A stretch of 64,000 nt of DNA from Enterovibrio sp045679545 (GTDB lineage: Bacteria; Pseudomonadota; Gammaproteobacteria; Enterobacterales; Vibrionaceae): positions 372,001 through 436,000 of the forward strand of contig NZ_CP166195.1 in the NCBI RefSeq assembly GCF_045679545.1. The letters run 5' to 3'. The translations under genes were made by a program, and so were the position numbers. Below, piece after piece: positions 53,483 to 61,965 of this stretch (the stretch's first letter is position 1; the number at the start of each line of letters is the position of its first letter). Below the pieces are notes generated by a model. The model was given only the letters and a program-made list of their open reading frames with translations. It did no database searches and was not told the origin of the DNA.

Positions 53483-55126
53483 TTAGTGCCCCGCACCGTA
53501 TCGACAGCCCGCAAAAATATCGAGTGGCTGACTATAGGCTTCTGTTGATACGTCCATAATGCCAAGAAGAGTATGAGACACGTTGTCATGCGAGAAAGGT
53601 TGACTGGCCTTGTTTCTCAAACATGCCTCATCTATCTGTTTTTGATTCATGAAGTCATCTGATCCCCAGAACAACAGCGGAATTTTCTTTTGTGTTTCCG
53701 GCGCAAAGCTGTAAGGCAAGCCATGCAGAAAAACCCCACCCTCACCCAAAGATTCACCATGATCAGAGAGATACACCATCGCGGTGGCAAATTCATCCGA
53801 GCGCAATTTCAACTTTTCAATCAACTCAGAAAGAACAAAGTCGGTGTAGCGAATGGTATTGTCGTAAGTATTTACAATTTGCTCACTGGTGCAATTTTCA
53901 ATATCCGACCGCTGACAATCAGGCTGAAAATAAGCCATTGATGCCGGATAGCGTTGATAGTAAGTCGGGCCATGGCTACCAATAAGATGCAAGAATACAA
54001 TCCTGTTTCCGGTAAGCGCATCGATGTGAACATTAAGGCCATCCAACAATGCAGCATCAAAGCAGGTCGAACCATTACACGCATCTTTTGCGTCAGTGCC
54101 GTGCAATTCTGTTTTTGGAATATGTTTAGCGACGCCTTTGTCTCCGCCATCGTTGTCCTCCCAATTCATGCTAATGCCAGCTCGCTGCAGAACGTCTATC
54201 ACATTGTCCTGATTTTCACCTGCGGCTGAGTTATAGCTGCCTCTATCTAACATTGAGAACATACAAGGCACAGACAGCGCGGTAGCTGTACCACATGAGG
54301 TCACGTCCGAAAAATAAATAGGCGAATATTTCTCAGTAAAAGCGTTCGTCGGCTTGTCATATCCTTGATATTGAAAATTTGCGGAACGTGCCGTTTCACC
54401 CACAACGAACACCATGAGAACAGGCTTCTTCCCGTCGCTTTCTGAATCAGGCACTTGCCGTGCATCGAGCCCAATGGATTTGTACTCACGAGGCTCACTG
54501 AAGTATTCCTCTTTGACGACTTTATAGCCGCTATAGACAACATGAGTCGGTATAATAACTTTTTTCAAGTACGAATTATTTCGTCCAACCGAGGAGTAAT
54601 CTTTGTAATACAAAGACGCAATAAGCAGTATGCCGACCACAGAGAAAAGCATACTGGCTAATTTACCCAAAAGAATTCTTACCGCGCCGTCGTTGCTATC
54701 AAGCGGAAATAAGGCAATAAAAATGGCGGGGACAACCCCAAACAAAACCACCCAAGCTACGGAATGAGCACTCAAATATGAGGTAGACTCGCTTGTGTTA
54801 GTTTGAAGAATATTTATCAGCATATCTCTATCGAAAATGATCCCATAGTTAAAAGAGCCGTAGCTCACCATGCTAGATACAATGACAAGAGCGATAAATA
54901 TCGGTTTGAAAAAGTAAGGCCAAGAAAAAATATTGAAAATGAAGTTCAGCGCGAGCGTAAAGAAAATCGGAATAGAAATGATAAACCCAATTTTCACATG
55001 TTCTAGATCGTGAAATATTTGATAGAGATTCTGATAAATAGGTAAATTTAAAACTAGTGAAAAATAGAGTGCGACCACAAAAGTCGCCATCCAGTAAGTT
55101 TTGATTGGCAATGAAATAAAGCGCAT
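53483..55126 (-). CDS. eptA: Lipid A phosphoethanolamine transferase
   Basis: The 547-residue protein has five N-terminal membrane helices and a periplasmic sulfatase-fold domain. VVGETARSANFQYQGYDKPT, SCGTATALSVPCMF with the nucleophilic threonine, and YLSDHGESLGEGGVFLHGLP are the EptA signature. Six or more cysteines in the periplasmic part can form the family disulphides. It moves phosphoethanolamine from phosphatidylethanolamine to lipid A, lowering negative charge and raising resistance to cationic peptides, and leaves diacylglycerol. dgkA ends 1 bp before its ATG, so the two are translationally linked. Confidence 0.92.
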   Translation of the reverse strand: MRFISLPIKTYWMATFVVALYFSLVLNLPIYQNLYQIFHDLEHVKIGFIISIPIFFTLALNFIFNIFSWPYFFKPIFIALVIVSSMVSYGSFNYGIIFDRDMLINILQTNTSESTSYLSAHSVAWVVLFGVVPAIFIALFPLDSNDGAVRILLGKLASMLFSVVGILLIASLYYKDYSSVGRNNSYLKKVIIPTHVVYSGYKVVKEEYFSEPREYKSIGLDARQVPDSESDGKKPVLMVFVVGETARSANFQYQGYDKPTNAFTEKYSPIYFSDVTSCGTATALSVPCMFSMLDRGSYNSAAGENQDNVIDVLQRAGISMNWEDNDGGDKGVAKHIPKTELHGTDAKDACNGSTCFDAALLDGLNVHIDALTGNRIVFLHLIGSHGPTYYQRYPASMAYFQPDCQRSDIENCTSEQIVNTYDNTIRYTDFVLSELIEKLKLRSDEFATAMVYLSDHGESLGEGGVFLHGLPYSFAPETQKKIPLLFWGSDDFMNQKQIDEACLRNKASQPFSHDNVSHTLLGIMDVSTEAYSQPLDIFAGCRYGAGH

Positions 55127-55483
55127 TTAGATAAGTATCCATGCCCAAGTAAATGTCGCAAATGCCAAAGAAACAAACACCGCCGCCGAGCCAATGTCTT
55201 TCGCTCTTCCGCTTAGTTCATTCCACTCTGACCCAACCCTATCCACAACCGCCTCAACCGCTGAATTCAGTAATTCGGTGATGATCACCAGCACCAATGA
55301 TCCAATCATTAATAGCTGTTGAATTTTATCGACCGGTAACCAAAACGTTAAAATAATCAGGGGCACAGCCATAGACACTTCTTGTCGAAAAGCCGCTTCA
55401 TGTTTCCACGCAGACAAAAATCCCCGCATGGAGAATTTAGTGGCATAGATAATCCGTAAAATACCGGTTTGGGAAGATTTCAT
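55127..55483 (-). CDS. dgkA: Diacylglycerol kinase
   Basis: The 118-residue integral membrane enzyme phosphorylates diacylglycerol to phosphatidic acid. Three helices are visible, with AWKHEAAFRQEV, ITELLNSAVEAVVDRVGSEW (Mg-ATP site) and GRAKDIGSAAVF. It is directly followed by eptA, and DgkA is known to recycle the diacylglycerol made by such transferases. The organisation dgkA-eptA is typical for lipid A modification in vibrios and relatives. Regulation is not visible; the promoter lies in the 385-bp spacer to its right. Confidence 0.95.
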   Translation of the reverse strand: MKSSQTGILRIIYATKFSMRGFLSAWKHEAAFRQEVSMAVPLIILTFWLPVDKIQQLLMIGSLVLVIITELLNSAVEAVVDRVGSEWNELSGRAKDIGSAAVFVSLAFATFTWAWILI

Positions 55484-55868
55484 TTACAACCGCTCTCAGA
55501 AAGTTCACTCAATATGTAGCCCAGTATTGCATACAGGTTGCATCGTCAATTCATGCTTGTTGTACCCATGCCGTTCGGCGCTTTTAGCACAAATATCGTG
55601 ACGCACTATGAAGCTACTCTGCTAAGCAAAGCTTATTGGCGAAAACTTAAGAAACACTTAAGAAAAACGTAATAAATGATATGTCCAGACAAGCTCTAGA
55701 TACGTATTCAACAAGACGTTGCTTGGGCATAAAGCTAAGAAACAGAAAGGAATGGAAAAACGGAGACGGAGAAAGAAAAAAAAGAAAAGAGAAGAGAAGA
55801 AGAGAGACGACAATGGCAGTGCATGCTGCATCATTGCCGTCTTGTTGCACCAACCTGCTGATAAACGC
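55484..55868. other. 385-bp spacer with a polypurine tract
   Basis: No convincing gene. Positions 55768-55807 are forty uninterrupted purines, and 55743-55816 are nearly all purine (on the minus strand, pyrimidine). The tract lies right after the MscS-like gene in its direction of transcription. A lysine/arginine-rich open frame over it is an artefact of the composition. The left part (55484-55620) would hold the dgkA promoter. Confidence 0.6.
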
Positions 55869-56462
55869 TTAAGGTGCTCGCGTTGGCGCGTTAGGCACCT
55901 GCGGTTCTTCCACCGCGGGTTCTTTTTCTTCTTTAATCTCTTCTTTGGGTTCAGCGATAATTTTCGTCACCCCTTTTTGCAGGATGAGGTTATTGGGGTA
56001 CGTGATAATGTTTCCGCTCGCATGACGAAGAATGACGTGAAACATGGTGATATCAATAAGCACCCCACTCACGTCATCATCTTTGTCAGACACTTTAATT
56101 CTGTCACCAATGCGATAAGGAAAGACAAAGAAGATCAATACACTGGCAGTCAAATTACTCAGTATCGACCATTGGGCAAACAAAGCAACACCGAGTACCG
56201 CGAAGATCGACGAAAAGAATAATGAGATATCGCCAAATCCAAGACCAAGCAAAATGGTAAACAAGGCAATGAATAGCAAGAATGAGGCGGCATTGAACGA
56301 CTTAATCACAAACTTGGTACGTTTCAGATCAACGCGCTTATTTTTTGCCAGTTTTTCTAACCACTTTCGGCCAAGACGTCTAATCGTCAAATAAACGATA
56401 ATCAGCAATAAACCGAGGCCAATCTGCTTGAACAACATGTTGGATTGTAAAAACTCAATCAT
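55869..56462 (-). CDS. Small MscS-family mechanosensitive channel
   Basis: The 197-residue protein has three membrane segments and the MscS pore/beta region: FAVLGVALFAQWSILSNLTA then SVLIFFVFPYRIGDRIKV. A Glu/Pro-rich tail (EPKEEIKEEKEPAVEEPQVP) ends it. Length is much shorter than E. coli MscS (286), since the C-terminal cage domain is reduced. It probably releases ions under low osmolarity or conducts small solutes. ATG and the upstream stop overlap by one base (TAATG) with the ZntB-like gene, so both are co-translated. Confidence 0.85.
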   Translation of the reverse strand: MIEFLQSNMLFKQIGLGLLLIIVYLTIRRLGRKWLEKLAKNKRVDLKRTKFVIKSFNAASFLLFIALFTILLGLGFGDISLFFSSIFAVLGVALFAQWSILSNLTASVLIFFVFPYRIGDRIKVSDKDDDVSGVLIDITMFHVILRHASGNIITYPNNLILQKGVTKIIAEPKEEIKEEKEPAVEEPQVPNAPTRAP

Positions 56463-57397
56463 TAAATAAACCTTAACCTCTTCAAAATAATCACTTCAAT
56501 GGCCACCACAGCAACCAACCCGATACAGAACAAGGTAAACGCCATCGGATTTTCCGTGCCTGGAATCCCGCCTATATTGACGCCAAGTAAGCCCGTAAAA
56601 AAGCCTGCAGGTAGAAATATTCCAGCAATAATCGAAAACATATAGGTATTTCGATTCATTTTCTCCGCTTGTTGTTGGCTTTGGTTCGCAAGAAACACAT
56701 TAATCTGGTCAATATAGAATTCGATAGACTCATTAATTCGCAGCGTAGTGTCGAGGCTGTTTTTGAGATGGTTTTGCGCATCCAGTAGTGCTTTAGGCTG
56801 AATCTCGATGAGGTCTTCGAACACATATTTTTGCGGTTTTAGATAGCGTCTTAACCTCAACAAACGAGAGTGCAAAGCACTGAGCGCCTGAGTATCAGCA
56901 TTATTGTTCCACTCTAATCCATCTAGTAAGGTTTCGACTGGCACCAAAAAATGAGAGATATGCTTATTGATACCCGCAACCATACCGATGATTACGTCAG
57001 ACAACGATGTTGGCCCTTCGCCCTTTTCTAGCTGCGCAATCAAGCCTGAGACCGAGCGCGAAGGAACTTTACGCGTTGAAATGAGTGCGCCTTTGTACCA
57101 AAGAATACGCAGGCTCAGCATGTCGTCTGGCTGCGATCCCTCGTTGAGGTTAATACCGCGCAAGATCATCAAAAAACAATCGTCGTCAAAATGCTCAAAA
57201 CGCGGACGCGTGTCATCCGCTAGCAGCGAATCAACAATCGCTTCAGGAATCGCATTGTCTTCCAGCCACCCTCGTAATCCGTCTGCATCACGCTGACAGT
57301 GATACCATACAGAAGGTTGCAATTTTCCCGATAACGCTGTGTTTTCATGTGCAATGCCAGACGAAAACTGCCAACTTGAAATGATAAAACCGTCCAT
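56462..57397 (-). CDS. CorA-superfamily divalent cation transporter, ZntB-like
   Basis: The 311-residue protein has a long cytoplasmic alpha/beta part and two C-terminal helices with GVNIGG after the first (CorA has GMN; ZntB has GVNIGG). This points to Zn2+ (or Cd2+/Ni2+) rather than Mg2+ transport. ATG at 57397 is chosen because AAGGA lies 8 nt before it; the frame is open further to 57457. It forms a coupled pair with the MscS-like gene and is divergent from mgtE. A perfect palindrome in the shared promoter may be a regulator site. Confidence 0.85.
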   Translation of the reverse strand: MDGFIISSWQFSSGIAHENTALSGKLQPSVWYHCQRDADGLRGWLEDNAIPEAIVDSLLADDTRPRFEHFDDDCFLMILRGINLNEGSQPDDMLSLRILWYKGALISTRKVPSRSVSGLIAQLEKGEGPTSLSDVIIGMVAGINKHISHFLVPVETLLDGLEWNNNADTQALSALHSRLLRLRRYLKPQKYVFEDLIEIQPKALLDAQNHLKNSLDTTLRINESIEFYIDQINVFLANQSQQQAEKMNRNTYMFSIIAGIFLPAGFFTGLLGVNIGGIPGTENPMAFTLFCIGLVAVVAIEVIILKRLRFI

Positions 57398-57449
57398 ATA
57401 GTTCTTCCTTAACCTACTAAGGTTCTTATTTAACATATAAAATTTCCTC

Positions 57450-57474
57450 TGTAGCAATCTTTTTGATTGCTACA
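57450..57474. promoter_or_regulatory. Perfect 10-bp palindrome between zntB-like and mgtE genes
   Basis: TGTAGCAATC and GATTGCTACA are separated by TTTTT. It lies in the divergent promoter region of two metal transporters. It can be an operator or an RNA hairpin at the start of either transcript. Confidence 0.6.
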
Positions 57475-57530
57475 TTGAGTTTCTTTCCTTTACTCTCGCC
57501 AGATTGCTTATCTGCCGCTGAAGGGCACAC

Positions 57531-58880
57531 ATGGAAAATAATACGATTCAGGACGTAGTGAGTGAACTACTCACGGATGGTGGTGACGCCGACTCTCAGC
57601 ATGCTTTCATCGAACAGTGGGAACAATTCAACTCTCCTGTTGATGTCGCGCTGCTACTTGAGTCACTTCCACTTACCGAGCGTTTAAGCACATGGGATCA
57701 ACTTTCAGATACGATGAAAGTCCCTGTGCTGGTTGAAATGCGCGCAGACGCCAGCACATCGATCCTCAATAATCAGGAAGACGATAAATTACTGTCTCTG
57801 TTTACGGGGATAGATGCAGACACGCTGCTTGAGTTGCAAGACAGTATTCCTGACCATTTGCTTGAAAACGTGCTTGGGCGAATGGATGAAGAGCAGCAAA
57901 ATCGCTACTCTGCTGCACAACAATTTGAAGATGACGAAGTTGGTCACTGGTGTGATCACCAACCTTTAGTTGTTCCTGCAAAAACCAAAATCAAAGTGGT
58001 GATGCGACTGTTGCGTCGCCATCTCCCACCACACAGCCACGTTATTTTCTTGGTAGACAGCCGAGGAAACTGGGATGGCACAGTGCGAATTAATCGCCTA
58101 TTTGGCGTGGACCCTACTCTGCGCATTTCGGAATTTTCGGAAGAAGACTTTCCATCACTCAATGCCAAAGAAGACATTTATGCCGCCGCCAACAAAGTGG
58201 CTGCCAGTGGGGAATCATCGCTTCCTGTCGTCACAGAAAGCGGCTTACTGATCGGGCGTTTGGACATGGGCACGGCTTACGAACTTCAAAACGAAAAGGC
58301 CGAATCTCAGTTGATGGCAAAAGCCGGTCTGGATGAAGACGAGGATCTTTTTGCTTCCGTTCGCAAAAGCGCGCAGAACCGTGCCATTTGGTTGGGTATC
58401 AACCTAATGACGGCCTTTCTCGCATCTTGGTTTATTGGCTTGTTTGAAGCCACACTGCAACAAGTGGTTGCACTGGCGGTCTTGATGCCTGTTGTTGCTT
58501 CGATGGGTGGTATTGCAGGCAGTCAGACACTCACCTTGATTGTACGTGGCTTGGCGTTAGGGCAAATATCCAAAGCTAACCTTAAGCCCTTGCTTGCCAA
58601 AGAGGTGAAAGTTGGCGCTTTCAACGGCGTACTTTGGGCCATTGTGATTGGCTTTGTTGCAGGTTTCTGGTTTGACAGCCTTATGCTTGGCGTTGTCATT
58701 GGCATTGCGATTGTTGCCAATATCATTTGTGCTGCGATATCAGGCATTTTCATTCCTGTCATCCTCGACAAATTCAAAATCGACCCTGCGTTGTCTGGCT
58801 CAGTGATCTTAACCACGGTCACCGATATTGTCGGCTTTGTGGCGTTCTTGGGATTGGGCAGCGTCTTTTTGCTGAGCTAA
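57531..58880 (+). CDS. mgtE: Magnesium transporter MgtE
   Basis: The 449-residue protein has the MgtE layout: N domain (helical, residues 5-125), two CBS domains (about 130-250), a connecting helix and five membrane segments. The first membrane part reads IWLGINLMTAFLASWFIGLF, and VLMPVVASMGGIAGSQTLTL forms the pore. Acidic residues of the N and CBS domains sense Mg2+ and close the pore. GAAGGG is before the ATG. Divergent from the ZntB-like gene and followed by a terminator. Confidence 0.93.
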   Translation: MENNTIQDVVSELLTDGGDADSQHAFIEQWEQFNSPVDVALLLESLPLTERLSTWDQLSDTMKVPVLVEMRADASTSILNNQEDDKLLSLFTGIDADTLLELQDSIPDHLLENVLGRMDEEQQNRYSAAQQFEDDEVGHWCDHQPLVVPAKTKIKVVMRLLRRHLPPHSHVIFLVDSRGNWDGTVRINRLFGVDPTLRISEFSEEDFPSLNAKEDIYAAANKVAASGESSLPVVTESGLLIGRLDMGTAYELQNEKAESQLMAKAGLDEDEDLFASVRKSAQNRAIWLGINLMTAFLASWFIGLFEATLQQVVALAVLMPVVASMGGIAGSQTLTLIVRGLALGQISKANLKPLLAKEVKVGAFNGVLWAIVIGFVAGFWFDSLMLGVVIGIAIVANIICAAISGIFIPVILDKFKIDPALSGSVILTTVTDIVGFVAFLGLGSVFLLS

Positions 58881-58946
58881 ACGAACTCTCCTTCTCGCAC
58901 CGAGAGCGAAAGCATTTCAATTCGACAGCAAAGTCTCATTGCAGTA

Positions 58947-58976
58947 AAAAGGCCTCAGCTTGCGCTGGGGCCTTTT
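58947..58976 (+). terminator. Terminator after mgtE
   Basis: AAAAGGCCTCAGC and GCTGGGGCCTTTT pair over a TTGC-like loop, with one mismatch, then CTTT. Confidence 0.85.
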
Positions 58977-59056
58977 CTTTGGTGTTCACTTGTGAGCAGG
59001 TACTGGGCAGTGAATAACACGACAATTTTTTTGCACCAGTTTTTCAAACCGTCGAT

Positions 59057-59476
59057 CTAGCAGCAGTTAGAAGCACGTTCAGGGCGATCGCCCATTCGAC
59101 ATAGCTTTTCCATGCTGTCTTGCAAGAAAACTTGGTTTGATTCAATAGTAAGCGTCAACACATCTTTCGCCCATGCAGGCAACGCATGATGAATGCGATA
59201 AAACACCCACTGCCCTTGTCGGCGATCACTGAGTAAACCCGATTTACGTAGATGCGCCAAATGGCGAGAGACTTTGGGCTGGCTTTCCTCTAACGCCGCC
59301 ATCAACTCACACACACATAGCTCCCCTTCATGCTGCACAAGCATTAGCGTTTTCAAGCGTGTTTCATCTGCTAGGCATTTGTAGAAGGTAACGGGGAACA
59401 TCGCATCGAAGAGCTTATTTTCTGGGGGCATGGATTCAGAGGGCTTCGGCGCTAGTGAAACAGGTTCAGTCGACAT
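59057..59476 (-). CDS. ArsR-family metalloregulator
   Basis: A 139-residue winged-helix repressor. ELCVCELMAALEESQPKVSR contains the CxC (C54, C56) typical of ArsR arsenite/metal sensors and the recognition helix (SQPKVSRHLAHLRKSG). The end is rich in cysteine (MEKLCRMGDRPERASNCC), a possible second metal site. I place the start at the ATG at 59476, since an operator-like palindrome covers the longer start at 59539. It follows a glutaredoxin gene in the same direction. Arsenate reductase and pump genes are absent in this window, so its regulon may lie elsewhere. Confidence 0.82.
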   Translation of the reverse strand: MSTEPVSLAPKPSESMPPENKLFDAMFPVTFYKCLADETRLKTLMLVQHEGELCVCELMAALEESQPKVSRHLAHLRKSGLLSDRRQGQWVFYRIHHALPAWAKDVLTLTIESNQVFLQDSMEKLCRMGDRPERASNCC

Positions 59477-59525
59477 GGCTTTTTCGCGTTCTCGATAAAT
59501 GATGCTTTGATAACGACCACTGTAT

Positions 59526-59541
59526 ATATGATTTTTCATAT
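59526..59541. promoter_or_regulatory. Operator-like palindrome upstream of the ArsR gene
   Basis: ATATGA and TCATAT are separated by four T. Such ATAT-N-ATAT inverted repeats are typical ArsR/SmtB operators and would give autoregulation. Confidence 0.55.
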
Positions 59542-59564
59542 GTAAAGTGACGATTTTCTTTCAA

Positions 59565-59789
59565 TCACTTTAACGCCTGCTCTACGGCTTTAACCGAAAA
59601 GCCGTGCAAGACGCGATCGCCAATCTTAATCACAGGCACACCGCGCGCCCCCAATGCTGCATGTTCTTTTCGGCCTCGAGGCGTGCCGATATCACACAGA
59701 CGATAAGCAATTTTCTTAGTATCGAAGAACTGTTTTGCGGCTTGGCAGTGTGCACAGCTTTTGCTGGTGTATAGCGTGACTTTCTTCAA
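59565..59789 (-). CDS. Glutaredoxin-like thiol oxidoreductase
   Basis: A 74-residue thioredoxin-fold protein with the redox motif C12-A-H-C15 and the cis-proline in RGVPVIKIGD. It reduces disulphides or glutathione adducts in the cytosol. The fold is complete (beta-alpha-beta, beta-beta-alpha). It is upstream of the ArsR gene with about 90 bp between, so co-transcription is possible. Family members also act on arsenate or organic peroxides, but no partner is clear. Confidence 0.85.
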   Translation of the reverse strand: MKKVTLYTSKSCAHCQAAKQFFDTKKIAYRLCDIGTPRGRKEHAALGARGVPVIKIGDRVLHGFSVKAVEQALK

Positions 59790-59918
59790 TGTTGCCTCGT
59801 GCGATGTTGAAATTATTCGGGCTTGAACGCAGTCTAACGCATCTCGCCATCAGAGAGAAAATCTTGCCAAATACTTCACCCCGCTTTTTCGAAACACCAT
59901 CTCAACCAAAAGGTGGTG

Positions 59919-60713
59919 TTACATCACTCCCTCTTTTTTCAGCAACACCAATATAGCCTCAGCCGCGTCTTGTGGGCTGGGGTTATTCATGACCTGACCG
60001 CCAGAAGACGCAGGTGCTGCCGTCGCGGCCAAAAAGCGATCGCGCCCTGACGCTGATGCGGCCACGGTTTTCACTCGCTTCGGTTTCTTCTTCGCTACCT
60101 GCCATTGCCAAGTCTGTGCGAATTCATCTTTATGCGCTGCCACTTCCAATACCTTTACGATACCATCACGTGCCTTGGTAAACGCACTCTGACGCGGCTC
60201 AGGCGCAGCGCGACTTGCCAATAGCACCGCAGGCAATGTGATGCGTAAACGACGACGCTGCCCGCCTGACAAGGCTTGCAGTACCTCGGCGTGTGTTTCT
60301 GTTTGAGTGAGCACATCCACCACGTCGGGCACAACCGTCGCGCTGAGGGATTGAGCAACCAGATAAGGCACCATTCCCGACGATTCGCCCCATTCGGCTC
60401 TTGCACCGCACAGTACCAGTTTAGGTTTTCGCGCCAAAACATGATCTGCCAAGGCGAGGCTTGCATCGGCGTCATGCGGCAGTTTGAGCACATCCAACTG
60501 CTTAATGCCCATGCCGAGATATTCTCTGATGGCAAGTGACTCAGGGTCGCCCGCGTAAACCACTGAAGGGGCTTGCCCAGAGCGCTCCGATTCGTCTTCT
60601 ATACGCAGCGCCATTTCCAAGGCTTTGGCGTCACTTTCGGCCCGACGTTGACGACCAGACAACGGATGCTGACCGCAAGAAACCAACACCATTACATTGC
60701 TGCTAGCTTGCAT
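59919..60713 (-). CDS. etfB: Electron transfer flavoprotein beta subunit (dimethylglycine cluster)
   Basis: The 264-residue protein has the ETF beta core: YLGMGIKQLDVLKL, PKLVLCGARAEWGESSGMVP and QALSGGQRRRLRITLPAVLL. With the alpha subunit it binds FAD (and AMP) and carries electrons from dehydrogenases to the quinone pool. The start overlaps the end of the alpha gene by 11 bp. Gene order dgcA-dgcB-etfA-etfB matches that known from Pseudomonas for dimethylglycine oxidation, so it is probably the specific electron acceptor of DgcAB. The long, Lys/Arg-rich C-terminus (KKKPKRVKTV) is unusual. Confidence 0.85.
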   Translation of the reverse strand: MQASSNVMVLVSCGQHPLSGRQRRAESDAKALEMALRIEDESERSGQAPSVVYAGDPESLAIREYLGMGIKQLDVLKLPHDADASLALADHVLARKPKLVLCGARAEWGESSGMVPYLVAQSLSATVVPDVVDVLTQTETHAEVLQALSGGQRRRLRITLPAVLLASRAAPEPRQSAFTKARDGIVKVLEVAAHKDEFAQTWQWQVAKKKPKRVKTVAASASGRDRFLAATAAPASSGGQVMNNPSPQDAAEAILVLLKKEGVM

Positions 60714-61965
60714 TTTTTCTGTCTCCTAACTCGCCTTGTGTGGCATCAATCAAGGCCTGCATCACGGCTGCGCTGTTGGCGATGATGCTGAGGTCGGCGC
60801 GCTTCACCATGTCACAAGAGGCATCGGTATTAATGGCAATTACGGTGTCACAATGCGTCATCCCTTGAAGGTGCTGAATCGCGCCTGAGATGCCGACCGC
60901 AATATACACTTTGGCATTCACATACGTGCCCGATGCGCCTACTTGTGTCGGACGCGGCATGTGTCCGTTGTCGACGGCAACACGGCTTGCCCCTTCGGTG
61001 GCGCCCAGTGCGTCGGCACATTGATGAAACAAGGCCCAGTTACGCACGCCATTACCGCCCGACAAAATGAACTGGGTTTCGGGTAACGGGATATCTTTAG
61101 GATCAACCGCGACACGACCAAGATCGACAATCTTAGCCTGACCGTTTTCCACATCTGGACAAGCACAAGCCGATGCTTCACTGGCGAACCCTGAAATGGG
61201 GTCGGACACTTGCTCTTCCACCAGCAAGAAGCGCGACAGCTCTCGGGTCACAGACTGTTTCGCATCGCCGCTACCGCATTCAATCGAACCATTATTCGCA
61301 GCTTTCACACGGGTTGCAGGACGCTCGCCCAAAGACGCACTCAGCTTTCTTGCGAGATCGCCGCCGATTAATGTTTCATCGGCGAAAATCCAATGTTGAG
61401 GTGCTAGTTGGGTATGCAATACATGCAGCACCGCCAACCAATGATCCGGCGTGTAGGTCGCACTGTCACCCAGTGAAAGCACCCGATCCGCGCCGAACGC
61501 CGCCATGTCATCATCGCGGTGAAACAGAGTGAGAAACACAATTGCGGTGTTTGGAGCGACGGTCTGATCATCGAGGGTTGTCGCCAGCTGGTGCGCAAGG
61601 CCAAGCATGTCTTTATCAAGAGTGGTGAGCTTTTTGCTGTCAGCGTCAGACACCACCACGATGTAGCGTGTTGGCTCGGTGATCTGTCGACGCGGCAAAG
61701 ATTGAGACTGTGATTTTTTCGCAACGCCTGAAAACGATGATGACATGCCACCAGAGCGATCAATGCGCTTCATGCCATCCGCAGAGGTAAAGCCAACTCC
61801 ATGCGGATTCTTTCGGCGAATGCCATTCACCATCATGTTAGCCGTACCGCTCTCAACACCCCCATCAGAGCGACCATCAAACGTGGTGAGTTCCTCGTGC
61901 TTGGGGTGCAGACGATCACGCAGGATTCTCTCTTTTCTCGGATCACGCCGTTTTATCTCATCCAT
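60703..61965 (-). CDS. etfA: Electron transfer flavoprotein alpha subunit (dimethylglycine cluster)
   Basis: The 420-residue protein has a roughly 100-residue Arg-rich, low-complexity N-terminal extension (MDEIKRRDPRKERILRDRLH) before the ETF alpha domain. The FAD-binding C-terminal part contains LSGGNGVRNW, GASGTYVNAKVYIAVGISGA and AINTDASCDMVKRADLSII. In general ETFs the last motif is AINKDPxAPIF; here it is altered, as in other dgc clusters. I start at the ATG at 61965 (GGGGGG upstream), overlapping dgcB by 8 bp. It probably forms a heterodimer with EtfB. Confidence 0.85.
   Translation of the reverse strand: MDEIKRRDPRKERILRDRLHPKHEELTTFDGRSDGGVESGTANMMVNGIRRKNPHGVGFTSADGMKRIDRSGGMSSSFSGVAKKSQSQSLPRRQITEPTRYIVVVSDADSKKLTTLDKDMLGLAHQLATTLDDQTVAPNTAIVFLTLFHRDDDMAAFGADRVLSLGDSATYTPDHWLAVLHVLHTQLAPQHWIFADETLIGGDLARKLSASLGERPATRVKAANNGSIECGSGDAKQSVTRELSRFLLVEEQVSDPISGFASEASACACPDVENGQAKIVDLGRVAVDPKDIPLPETQFILSGGNGVRNWALFHQCADALGATEGASRVAVDNGHMPRPTQVGASGTYVNAKVYIAVGISGAIQHLQGMTHCDTVIAINTDASCDMVKRADLSIIANSAAVMQALIDATQGELGDRKNAS

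Noticed and set aside
55719..56222. Lysine/arginine-rich frame of 167 codons
   Set aside because: Arises from the polypurine tract and then runs antisense to the MscS-like gene.
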